Positions 1 to 7,219 of a stretch of DNA of 64,000 nt are shown piece after piece. Position 1 is the stretch's first letter; each line of letters starts with the position of its first letter. The notes beneath the pieces were generated by a model. It was given only the letters and a program-made list of their open reading frames with translations. It made no database searches and was not told where the DNA came from. The position numbers and the translations under genes are program-made. This stretch comes from Bacteroidia bacterium (GTDB taxonomy: Bacteria; Bacteroidota; Bacteroidia; Flavobacteriales; Flavobacteriaceae): the NCBI GenBank assembly GCA_030425285.1, contig JAUIAY010000008.1:61512-125511 (forward strand), written 5' to 3'.

Positions 1-1146
1 GACCATTTAAGCCATACGCAACTTCATTATTTATACATGCGTAGCTTCTTCCCAGAGGTGAAACAGTCTAAAAAGGTCCAAGAGATTTCGGCTTACTACT
101 TGTCACAGATTCAGAAGTATTGGTTGAGTCGTGCATTATATTCCAAAGGTCTTATGGCATTGATTACACACAGAATGGAAGATAATGCCACAGCTGGAAA
201 AATATTAAAGTCTTTAAAAGAAAATAGCATTACCAATGAGGAATTGGGTATGTACTGGAAAGAGAATACCGCTTCTTGGTATTGGTATCAAGCACCAATA
301 GAAACTCAAGCCTTACTGATTGAAGCCTTTTCTGAAGCGGGTTCTGTCATTCAGAGCGAAGCGAAGAATCTCAATGATATTGACAATCTTAAAATCTGGT
401 TATTAAAAAACAAGCAAACCAATAAATGGGAAACTACCAAAGCCACTACCGAAGCCGTTTATGCCTTGTTGCTTCAAGGTAGCGATTGGTTAAGTGTTAC
501 CGAAGCTGTAGATGTACTGGTTGGTGGTAAAAAAATAGAACCATCAAAATTAGAAAACGTCAAAGTAGAAGCTGGAACAGGCTATTATAAAACAGCTTGG
601 AACAGCCAAGAAATAAAGCCTGAAATGGCAGAGATAACCTTAACCAAAGAAGGTGATGGTATTGCTTGGGGCGGATTGTACTGGCAGTACTTTGAAGATT
701 TGGATAAGATTACTTCAGCTGAAACACCATTGAAGCTTAAGAAAAAACTGTTCAAAAAAATCAATACCGATACAGGTGAAGAAATAACAGAAATCACTGA
801 CGACACCAATTTAAAAGTAGGTGATTTAGTTCGCGTTCGTATTGAGTTACGAAGTGATCGGGATATGGAATTTATTCACATGAAGGATATGCGTGCTTCA
901 GGTTTAGAACCCGTAAACGTATTATCAAAATACAAATGGCAAGATGGATTGGGCTATTATGAGAGCACTAAAGATGCTAGTACCAATTTCTTTTTTGACT
1001 ATTTACCAAAAGGCGTTTACGTATTTGAATATGACTTACGCGTTAATAATGCTGGTAACATGAGCAATGGCATTACAACCATTCAAAGTATGTACGCTCC
1101 AGAATTTAGTAGCCATAGTGAAGGTGTCAGAATAAATGTAGATTAA
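1..1146 (+). CDS. Alpha-2-macroglobulin family protein, C-terminal part (5' end outside window)
   Basis: The frame is open from base 1 to the TAA at 1144-1146, so the true start lies upstream and only the last 381 residues are visible. The helical toroid part (motifs such as WLLKNKQTNKW and TTEAVYALL) is followed by a beta-rich receptor-binding-like end (VYVFEYDLRVNNAGNMSNG). Bacterial alpha-2-macroglobulins are large periplasmic, membrane-anchored proteins thought to trap attacking proteases. Odd feature: residues 115-124 of the visible part (SVIQSEAKNL) are encoded by a sequence that looks like a flavobacterial intergenic repeat (345-372). A strong hairpin terminator follows the stop. The family call is by recognition of conserved segments; no thioester motif is visible in this part. 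Confidence 0.88.
   Translation, partial: DHLSHTQLHYLYMRSFFPEVKQSKKVQEISAYYLSQIQKYWLSRALYSKGLMALITHRMEDNATAGKILKSLKENSITNEELGMYWKENTASWYWYQAPIETQALLIEAFSEAGSVIQSEAKNLNDIDNLKIWLLKNKQTNKWETTKATTEAVYALLLQGSDWLSVTEAVDVLVGGKKIEPSKLENVKVEAGTGYYKTAWNSQEIKPEMAEITLTKEGDGIAWGGLYWQYFEDLDKITSAETPLKLKKKLFKKINTDTGEEITEITDDTNLKVGDLVRVRIELRSDRDMEFIHMKDMRASGLEPVNVLSKYKWQDGLGYYESTKDASTNFFFDYLPKGVYVFEYDLRVNNAGNMSNGITTIQSMYAPEFSSHSEGVRINVD
345..372 (+). repeat. REP-like repeat remnant inside a coding sequence
   Basis: The segment starts TGTCATTCAGAGCG and ends CGAAGAATCTC. It has the same plan as the repeats flanking kmo near 37.7 and 39.2 kb: TGTCA, a short stem, GAGCGAAG, the stem partner, TCTC. Here it is read in frame as VIQSEAKNL within the alpha-2-macroglobulin gene. 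Similarity is by eye and from memory of flavobacterial intergenic repeats. Confidence 0.6.
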
Positions 1147-1176
1147 AAAAAAGCGGCTTAAAGCCGCTTTTTTTAA
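1145..1176. terminator. Bidirectional rho-independent terminator
   Basis: The arms AAGCGGCTT (1151-1159) and AAGCCGCTT (1161-1169) are perfect complements, with an A-run before and a T-run after. It lies between the convergent alpha-2-macroglobulin and DinB-like genes and can serve both; its T-run reaches the last codons of the latter. Confidence 0.9.
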
Positions 1177-1733
1177 TTATTTGGTAATCGTTTTTTAAGT
1201 AATAATATCTGTCCCAAATGACTAGATTGATGTTCCATAACATGGTACCAGCCCCAATGGTTATTCATATTGCCACTCGCATTTAGCTTTGCTAACCAAG
1301 CATCATCCTTTTCTTTCATAAGTTCCATGGTTCTATTTCTAACTTGGGTGTAGGCATCCAAATAATACTGCACATCATGTCCTTGATATTTTTCACGAGC
1401 TGCTTCACCTAGACTCAAAGCCGTTCCCCATTGTTCCTCTTCTTCTTTATTGAATTCCCGTCCTTCAAAAGTATAGACTTGATAAAAGGCTTCGGTAGCA
1501 GCCAAATGCATAATCAAAGAACCTATTCTATTGGACTTATCATCCATTAAATAATCTAATTCTTCTACTGATAAATCTTTTACTGTTCGTTCAACACGGT
1601 TTTTCATATCGTTAAGCATAGATACCAAAGTCCCAACCTGTGATGAGTAATCATCCATAGGACCTATCGTGTTTTGGGCTTTTACGGACACAGTCATAAC
1701 GAATATGACCAATATTTTGGCTAGTGTTTTCAT
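1173..1733 (-). CDS. DinB-like (DinB superfamily) protein with signal peptide
   Basis: 186 residues. The N-terminus (MKTLAKILVIFVMTVSVKAQ) is a typical Sec signal ending AQ, so the protein is probably periplasmic. The rest is a four-helix DinB-like fold with three histidines placed as in the metal-binding triad: one in LIMHLAATEAFY and two in VMEHQSSHLGQ near the C-terminus. DinB-superfamily proteins bind a divalent metal; many act as thiol-dependent transferases, but the substrate here is unknown. It is convergent with the alpha-2-macroglobulin gene. The start is the ATG just before the signal peptide. Confidence 0.85.
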   Translation of the reverse strand: MKTLAKILVIFVMTVSVKAQNTIGPMDDYSSQVGTLVSMLNDMKNRVERTVKDLSVEELDYLMDDKSNRIGSLIMHLAATEAFYQVYTFEGREFNKEEEEQWGTALSLGEAAREKYQGHDVQYYLDAYTQVRNRTMELMKEKDDAWLAKLNASGNMNNHWGWYHVMEHQSSHLGQILLLKKRLPNN

Positions 1734-1828
1734 TTTTTTTGTTTATAGTTTCTTGTAAAGTAATAAAATGCAGTTGTAAGCTAAAACAAATTAACAACGC
1801 CTTAACGCTGGTTTTGAATGTTATAGCA

Positions 1829-2335
1829 TTACTTTTTTGGAGGAAATCCTTCGAGCGCTTTATCAATAACCAATTGAAATTGGGCTTCACGTGCTTCCGG
1901 TGTATTTTCTGGTAAATTGGGCTCTGAACTAACGGCCTGCCAAATTAATTGTTGGGTTTTACCATCCACAAAATCAAAAATGATTTGTCTAGACATATTT
2001 CCTTGACCAACCGGAATACCCACAGAAACACCGCCTCCACCTGAACCCACACCTACTCCTACAGAAGAACTTTGCGAAGATTGGTATGTAGTTGCTTTTA
2101 TATCAATAATAAAATCAGGCGTTTCAGAAAGTGTATAACCTTTGGCTTGCAATGCCTTGTCCAAAGAACCAAAAAATCGCTTGGAATCCAGTTCGGTTAA
2201 ACCTGTTTGCATATCATCAAAATAGTGATAGGTTTTGTATTGATTGAAATTGGTTTCTTTTTGGTAATCGTAGTTCACAGTAACACCACAAGAAAACATG
2301 AAGAGAAGAGCGAATAGGACAAATAACTTTTTCAT
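1829..2335 (-). CDS. DUF4136-like lipoprotein
   Basis: 168 residues from the ATG at 2335. The frame extends 14 codons further upstream, but that would overlap the preceding channel gene and push the lipoprotein signal inward. From 2335 the protein opens with MKKLFVLFALLFMFSCG, a clear signal plus lipobox with the lipidated Cys. The mature part (VNYDYQKETNFNQYKTYHYF, a glycine-rich stretch GVGVGSGGGGVSVGIPVG, and IIFDFVDGKTQQLIWQ) is typical of DUF4136. Probably outer-membrane or periplasmic; function unknown. It follows the ion channel gene with a 22-nt gap. Confidence 0.82.
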   Translation of the reverse strand: MKKLFVLFALLFMFSCGVTVNYDYQKETNFNQYKTYHYFDDMQTGLTELDSKRFFGSLDKALQAKGYTLSETPDFIIDIKATTYQSSQSSSVGVGVGSGGGGVSVGIPVGQGNMSRQIIFDFVDGKTQQLIWQAVSSEPNLPENTPEAREAQFQLVIDKALEGFPPKK

Positions 2336-2357
2336 TTTTCTTTTAAAGGTAATGAAA

Positions 2358-3065
2358 TTATGCGTCTTTTTTGTCAACCGATTTGGTTAAAGCCGAAGAA
2401 ATAATACCTGTTGGAATGGCAACAATTCCCAATCCGATGAGTAGAATAAAAAATGTAAACACTTTTCCTCCAACAGTAATAGGATACACATCACCATAAC
2501 CTACAGTTGTAAGCGTTACAATAGCCCACCATAGACTATCAAATATGGAAGAAAAATGCTCGGGTTGGGCTTCGTTTTCAAAATAATATATACCAACCGA
2601 CGAAAAGTAAATAAGAATTAATGTGATGAACAAAAACAATAAAATCTCTTCTTTTGCCGACTTAATAGCGGTCGTAAAGTGAATCATCGCTCTGTTATAT
2701 CTTACAAGCTTTAAAATCCTGAACAACCTTAAAAAACGTAAAGCTCTTAACGAGCGTAAATCGATTCCAAAAGACAGATAGAATGGTAGAATTGCCAGAA
2801 AATCGATGATACCAAAAAAACTGAATATAAATCGAGGCTTGCTATCTGCAACATAAATTCGTAAAAAATACTCAATAGTAAAAACAATCACACAAAACAC
2901 CTCAATACCATATAAAATGGATTTTGTTGCAGGTGTCAAGTTTGGAATTGTTTCAATTGAAAATGTGACAATGGACAACAGAATTAAGCATTGAATAAAT
3001 ACTGCAAAGATTTTGCTGGCTCTATTATCATTAAACTCAACAATACGTTTAATATACTGTCTCAT
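2358..3065 (-). CDS. Six-TM voltage-gated-type potassium channel / ion transporter
   Basis: 235 residues with six predicted membrane segments. S4 carries regularly spaced arginines (RSLRALRFLRLFRILKLVR), as in voltage sensors. The pore loop has TVGYGD, the K+-selectivity filter, followed by a final hydrophobic helix (FFILLIGLGIVAIPTGII). It lacks a cytoplasmic RCK or cyclic-nucleotide domain, so it resembles the short bacterial Kv-like channels. Located in the inner membrane. It is transcribed after obgE with a 12-nt gap, but no functional link is apparent. Confidence 0.9.
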   Translation of the reverse strand: MRQYIKRIVEFNDNRASKIFAVFIQCLILLSIVTFSIETIPNLTPATKSILYGIEVFCVIVFTIEYFLRIYVADSKPRFIFSFFGIIDFLAILPFYLSFGIDLRSLRALRFLRLFRILKLVRYNRAMIHFTTAIKSAKEEILLFLFITLILIYFSSVGIYYFENEAQPEHFSSIFDSLWWAIVTLTTVGYGDVYPITVGGKVFTFFILLIGLGIVAIPTGIISSALTKSVDKKDA

Positions 3066-3077
3066 AACGAAACTAGT

Positions 3078-4076
3078 TTAGTCTTGAAGCATAGCCCAAA
3101 GCTTGTCCTTAAGCTCCTGAAGGCCTTTTTGTGCAACGGAAGATATAAATAAATAATCTATTGGTAAACTCTTATCCAGTTCTTCTTTGAGTTCGGCTTT
3201 TAACTCGTCGTCCAACATATCGCCTTTTGAAATAGCAATAAGGCGTTCCTTATCCAACATTTCAGGATTATAGCGTTTCAATTCATCTAAAAGAATATCA
3301 TACTGCTTCTTGATATCGTCAGCATCTGCTGGGATTAGAAACAACAACACCGAATTACGTTCAATATGACGTAAAAAATAATGTCCTAAACCACGTCCTT
3401 CAGCTGCTCCTTCTATAATTCCTGGAATATCAGCCATCACAAAGGTTTGGTGATTACGATGTTCCACAATACCTAAATTTGGCTTTAGTGTCGTGAATTC
3501 GTAATCAGCAATTTTAGGTTTTGCTGATGTGATAACAGACAGAAGCGTAGACTTTCCTGCATTAGGAAATCCAACCAAGCCTACATCGGCCAATACTTTT
3601 AATTCTAAAATAATATCACGCTCTTGGCCTGGAATACCTGGTTGCGCATAACGTGGCGTTTGATTGGTAGAACTTTTAAAATGCCAGTTACCACGTCCTC
3701 CCATACCTCCTTCAACAATAATTTTCTCTTCACCATGTTCGGTGATTTCAAAAATAATGTCATTAGTCTCTTTATCACGTATAACAGTTCCCAGTGGCAC
3801 ATCCATATAAACATCCTCACCATCTGCTCCTGTACTTCTTTGTTTACTACCATGCTCACCATGACCAGCTCTAAAATGGCGTTTAAATTTATAGGTATAA
3901 AGTGTCCAAAGATTTTGGTTTCCACGAATGATTACATGACCACCACGTCCACCATCACCTCCATCTGGACCACCCTTTTCAATATACTTTTCACGGTGTA
4001 AATGCGCAGACCCTTTGCCGCCATTTCCAGAGGACACATACAGTTTTACATAATCAACAAAATTCCCTTCAGTCAT
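3078..4076 (-). CDS. obgE: GTPase ObgE/CgtA
   Basis: 332 residues. The N-terminal glycine-rich Obg domain ([40 protein letters not shown]) covers about residues 1-158. The GTPase domain follows with G1 GFPNAGKST, switch I region [13 protein letters not shown]3 DIPGII and SKGD in place of NKxD. It lacks the extra C-terminal domain of some Obg proteins, which is common in this phylum. ObgE binds the large ribosomal subunit and links ribosome maturation to stress responses. It lies 54 bases downstream of the HPRT-adenylate kinase gene on the same strand, and an inverted repeat fills that gap. Confidence 0.97.
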   Translation of the reverse strand: MTEGNFVDYVKLYVSSGNGGKGSAHLHREKYIEKGGPDGGDGGRGGHVIIRGNQNLWTLYTYKFKRHFRAGHGEHGSKQRSTGADGEDVYMDVPLGTVIRDKETNDIIFEITEHGEEKIIVEGGMGGRGNWHFKSSTNQTPRYAQPGIPGQERDIILELKVLADVGLVGFPNAGKSTLLSVITSAKPKIADYEFTTLKPNLGIVEHRNHQTFVMADIPGIIEGAAEGRGLGHYFLRHIERNSVLLFLIPADADDIKKQYDILLDELKRYNPEMLDKERLIAISKGDMLDDELKAELKEELDKSLPIDYLFISSVAQKGLQELKDKLWAMLQD

Positions 4077-4080
4077 TGTA

Positions 4081-4124
4081 TGAGTTTAAAAGTTGAAGTT
4101 TAAAAGTAAATTCTTTTAAACTCA
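4081..4124. repeat. 12-bp perfect inverted repeat between obgE and the hpt-adk gene
   Basis: TGAGTTTAAAAG (4081-4092) is the exact reverse complement of 4113-4124, with a 20-base AT-rich loop that carries a further TTTAAAAG. It lies between the upstream stop and the obgE start. It has no GC-rich stem or T-run, so it is not a standard terminator. Role unknown. Confidence 0.6.
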
Positions 4125-4130
4125 AGAAAA

Positions 4131-5240
4131 TTATAATGAATCTATTACGCTACTTAATCGTTCGGTTATTTCAGCAATACTTCCAACACCATCTACACCA
4201 AAATATTTATTTTGAGCTGCATAGTAATCTTTTAGAATGGCTGTTTTTTTGTAGTATTCCGTAACACGGTTTCTAATGATTGATTCGTCAGCATCGTCAG
4301 CACGACCACTACTCTTGCCACGCTCCAAAAGTCTTTCGACCAAAATTTCGTCATCAACTTCTAAAGCTATCATAGCATTGATTTGAGAATCCTTGCTATC
4401 CATCAACTTATCAAGTGCTTCAGCCTGTGCATTGGTTCTTGGAAAACCATCAAAGATAAAACCATTGGCATCGGCATTCTTTTCTACTTCCGCATTCAAC
4501 ATATCGATTGTAACCTGATCAGGAACCAATTCACCTTTATCCATATAGGATTTAGCCAGCATACCCAAAGCCGTTTCGTTTTTGATATTAAATCGAAACA
4601 CATCACCAGTAGAAATGTGTACCAAATTATACTTCTCTTTTAAAAAATTAGCTTGTGTGCCTTTTCCTGCTCCTGGAGGTCCAAATAGGACTAAATTAGT
4701 CATGTGTTGTGTGGTTTTTAATTGATAAATAGCTGGTAAATCACGACCTAACCCATTGTAGTCTAATCCGTAGCCTACAATAAACTTGTCTGGTATTTCA
4801 ATACCAACATAATGCAGTTTAAAATCTTTTTTATAGGCTTCAGGTTTATAAAATAAAGTAGCTATTTTAAGCTCTTTTACTTTTTCATTTTTGAAGATAC
4901 GGTGTACTTCAGCCAACGTTTTCCCTGAATCTATAATATCTTCTAAAATCACAACGGTCCTTCCTGTTAAGTCTTGCGTTATGCCTATCAGTCGTTGAAT
5001 ATCATCTGAAGACTTTAATCCTTCGTAAGATGCCAACTTTATGAAAGTTACTTCACATAGTTTAGGATACATCTTTACAAAATCACTTACAAACATAAAT
5101 GATCCATTCAAGATACCAATAAACACAGGTACTTCGTCCTGAAGGTCATTAGCGATATCGTCAACCATGCGCTGCACAGCTACTTGAATCTCTTCTTCTG
5201 AAATAAATGGTTTAAAGTATAAATCGTGAAGCTTAATCAC
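4131..5240 (-). CDS. Fusion of hypoxanthine phosphoribosyltransferase and adenylate kinase
   Basis: 369 residues in one uninterrupted frame. Residues 1 to about 175 are a complete HPRT: the PRPP-binding motif VVILEDIIDSGKTL is at 96-109 and the C-terminal DKFIVGYGLDY at 151-161. From Met180 there is a complete 190-residue adenylate kinase: P-loop GPPGAGKGTQ at 187-196, NMP-binding STGDVFR, FDGFPRT, and a short LID without zinc cysteines. The two activities are purine salvage (hypoxanthine/guanine to IMP/GMP) and AMP + ATP to 2 ADP. The linker is only about five residues (LKTTQ). A separate adenylate kinase could still be made from the ATG at 4701-4703. A TAnnTTTG element 22 nt upstream supports the start at 5240. 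Confidence 0.93.
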   Translation of the reverse strand: MIKLHDLYFKPFISEEEIQVAVQRMVDDIANDLQDEVPVFIGILNGSFMFVSDFVKMYPKLCEVTFIKLASYEGLKSSDDIQRLIGITQDLTGRTVVILEDIIDSGKTLAEVHRIFKNEKVKELKIATLFYKPEAYKKDFKLHYVGIEIPDKFIVGYGLDYNGLGRDLPAIYQLKTTQHMTNLVLFGPPGAGKGTQANFLKEKYNLVHISTGDVFRFNIKNETALGMLAKSYMDKGELVPDQVTIDMLNAEVEKNADANGFIFDGFPRTNAQAEALDKLMDSKDSQINAMIALEVDDEILVERLLERGKSSGRADDADESIIRNRVTEYYKKTAILKDYYAAQNKYFGVDGVGSIAEITERLSSVIDSL

Positions 5241-5262
5241 CGGTTTGTCAATTTTAGAAACG

Positions 5263-5270
5263 CAAAGATA
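5263..5270 (-). promoter_or_regulatory. -7 promoter element for the hpt-adk gene
   Basis: TATCTTTG on the minus strand matches the Bacteroidota -7 consensus TAnnTTTG and lies 22 nt before the ATG at 5240. No clear -33 TTG is seen at normal spacing. Confidence 0.65.
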
Positions 5271-5344
5271 ATCATTTGATTAACGTTTTACGAATTCTCC
5301 TTTAGATTGTTCTATTTTTAGTTTTTTGAGAGGGTTTTGATTTG

Positions 5345-5352
5345 TACTTTTG
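5345..5352 (+). promoter_or_regulatory. -7 promoter element for purK
   Basis: TACTTTTG matches TAnnTTTG, with a possible -33 TTTG at 5325-5328 (16-nt spacer). It ends 15 nt before the purK ATG at 5368. It also overlaps the more upstream in-frame start, which argues against using that start. Confidence 0.7.
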
Positions 5353-5367
5353 TGCAAAATCAACACA

Positions 5368-6522
5368 ATGAATTTTTTCTCTTCAGAATTCAAACTGGGT
5401 ATTCTAGGTGGTGGACAACTTGGTAAAATGATACTTTACAATACCAGAAAATTTGATATTCACACCAAAGTTTTGGATGCCAGTAACGAAGCTCCTTGTA
5501 AAATTGCCTGTGATGAGTTTCAGCTTGGTGATTTAATGGATTTTGATGCGGTTTACAATTTTGGAAAAAAGGTTGATGTTTTAACCTTTGAAATTGAAAA
5601 CGTCAATACCAATGCGCTTGAAGCCTTGGAGAAAGAAGGCGTAAAAGTATACCCTTCCTCAAAAACTTTGAGAACCATCCAAAATAAAGCAACACAAAAA
5701 CTATTTTATAAAGACCATAACATCCCAACAGCAGACTTTACACGATTTGCTTACACTTCTGAAATTAAAGAAGCTATTCACAACGGCGGATTACAACTCC
5801 CTTTTGTATGGAAAAGCGCCCAGTTTGGTTATGATGGAAATGGTGTAAAAGTCGTAAGAGCCCTTGAGGATTTAGAAGGCTTGCCAAATGTTGAGTGTAT
5901 AGCGGAAGACATGATTCCGTTTAAAAATGAACTGGCAGTTATTGTTGCTAGAAATGTAGATGGTGATATAAAAACATATCCAGTGGTTGAAATGGAATTT
6001 CATCCTGAAGCCAACCAAGTTGAATATGTTATTTGTCCTGCACGAATTGACGCAGCTGTTGCCAAAAAAGCTCGTGAAGTGGCTTTAAATGTTTCAAAAG
6101 CATTTAACCATGTTGGACTTTTAGCTGTTGAAATGTTTCAGACTAAAAACGATGACATTTTGGTTAACGAAGTAGCGCCAAGACCTCACAATTCGGGCCA
6201 TCAAACCATTGAAGCGAGTTACACCTCACAGTTTGAACAACATTTACGTGCTATTCTTAATTTACCTTTAGGACAAACCGATAGTAAAGTTGGCGGAATT
6301 ATGGTAAATTTGGTAGGTTCTGAAGGTCATACAGGAGATGTTGTATATGAAAACATTGCCGAGATTATGAATCTTGAAGGTGTAACGCCACATATTTACG
6401 GTAAAAAGCAAACGCGTCCGTTTAGAAAAATGGGACATGTCACCATTGTAAATGAAGACATAAACGAAGCAAGACGTGTGGCTGAACAAGTAAAGAAAAC
6501 CATAAAAGTTAAAAGCAAATAA
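5368..6522 (+). CDS. purK: 5-(carboxyamino)imidazole ribonucleotide synthase (PurK)
   Basis: 384 residues; ATP-grasp enzyme that carboxylates AIR with ATP and bicarbonate to N5-CAIR in de novo purine synthesis. Seen: the N-terminal KLGILGGGQLGKM nucleotide-fold motif, the central ATP-grasp (PFVWKSAQFGYDGNGVKVV), and the metal-binding end (NEVAPRPHNSGHQTIEA). The ATG at 5368 is chosen over an upstream in-frame start (5350) because the latter lies in the promoter element. purE follows after 4 nt, so the pair forms a two-gene purine operon. Divergent from the HPRT-adenylate kinase gene, so purine salvage and synthesis genes are head to head. Confidence 0.97.
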   Translation: MNFFSSEFKLGILGGGQLGKMILYNTRKFDIHTKVLDASNEAPCKIACDEFQLGDLMDFDAVYNFGKKVDVLTFEIENVNTNALEALEKEGVKVYPSSKTLRTIQNKATQKLFYKDHNIPTADFTRFAYTSEIKEAIHNGGLQLPFVWKSAQFGYDGNGVKVVRALEDLEGLPNVECIAEDMIPFKNELAVIVARNVDGDIKTYPVVEMEFHPEANQVEYVICPARIDAAVAKKAREVALNVSKAFNHVGLLAVEMFQTKNDDILVNEVAPRPHNSGHQTIEASYTSQFEQHLRAILNLPLGQTDSKVGGIMVNLVGSEGHTGDVVYENIAEIMNLEGVTPHIYGKKQTRPFRKMGHVTIVNEDINEARRVAEQVKKTIKVKSK

Positions 6523-6526
6523 AGAT

Positions 6527-7006
6527 ATGAGTAAAGTAGGAATCATTATGGGGAGCAAAAGCGATTTGCCAGTCATGCAAGACGCTATTGACATATTAAG
6601 AAGATTTGATATTGAAATTGAAGTCGATATTGTTTCTGCTCATCGCACACCCGAAAAATTATTTGATTATGGTAAAAATGCGCACAACAGAGGCATATCA
6701 GTAATTATTGCTGGTGCTGGTGGTGCGGCACATTTACCTGGCATGGTGGCTTCTCTATCGCCACTTCCTGTTATTGGTGTTCCTGTAAAAAGTAGCAACT
6801 CTATTGATGGTTGGGATTCTATTTTATCAATTTTACAAATGCCAGGTGGTGTTCCTGTCGCGACTGTAGCTCTCAATGGCGCAAAAAATGCTGGTATTTT
6901 AGCTGCTCAAATCATTGGTAGTTTTAACGAATTCATTCAAGATAAAATAATAGAATATAAAGATGGTTTAAAAGCAAAAGTTATTGAGTCAGCTAAAGAT
7001 TTATAA
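6527..7006 (+). CDS. purE: N5-carboxyaminoimidazole ribonucleotide mutase (PurE)
   Basis: 159 residues, the normal length of class I PurE. It moves the carboxylate of N5-CAIR to give CAIR, directly after PurK. Motifs: GSKSDLPVMQ near the N-terminus, SAHRTPEK, AGAGGAAHLPGMVA, and PVIGVPVKS with MPGGVPVATVA. Four bases separate it from purK, and a strong terminator follows. Confidence 0.98.
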   Translation: MSKVGIIMGSKSDLPVMQDAIDILRRFDIEIEVDIVSAHRTPEKLFDYGKNAHNRGISVIIAGAGGAAHLPGMVASLSPLPVIGVPVKSSNSIDGWDSILSILQMPGGVPVATVALNGAKNAGILAAQIIGSFNEFIQDKIIEYKDGLKAKVIESAKDL

Positions 7007-7008
7007 CA

Positions 7009-7037
7009 AAAAAACCTCGACATAAGCCGAGGTTTTT
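7009..7037 (+). terminator. Rho-independent terminator after purE
   Basis: AAAACCTCG (7011-7019) pairs with CGAGGTTTT (7028-7036) around an 8-base loop, followed by a T. It closes the purKE operon. The remaining bases up to 7219 show no gene or clear promoter. Confidence 0.9.
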
Positions 7038-7219
7038 AACGCTATTAATCAATAAATTTTTAAAGAGTTTTAAACTCTCATGAAAAATCTGCCACAAAAG
7101 TAATATTAAATCTCAAATCCACAAGACCAAATGGTCTTAAAATTAAGTTAATAAACAGAAAATCAATTGTTTAGTAAGAAAAATAACACAGTGATTTTCT
7201 TCGCAACTAAAAGTAATAA

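Noticed and set aside
585..809. Antisense open frame within the alpha-2-macroglobulin gene
   Set aside because: No family resemblance; the coding pattern belongs to the plus strand. The same holds for other antisense frames such as those in gcvP, valS and kmo.
7038..7219. Possible RNA gene or promoter in the spacer before the M3 peptidase
   Set aside because: AT-rich sequence with no tRNA-like arms, no conserved hairpin and no TAnnTTTG match.
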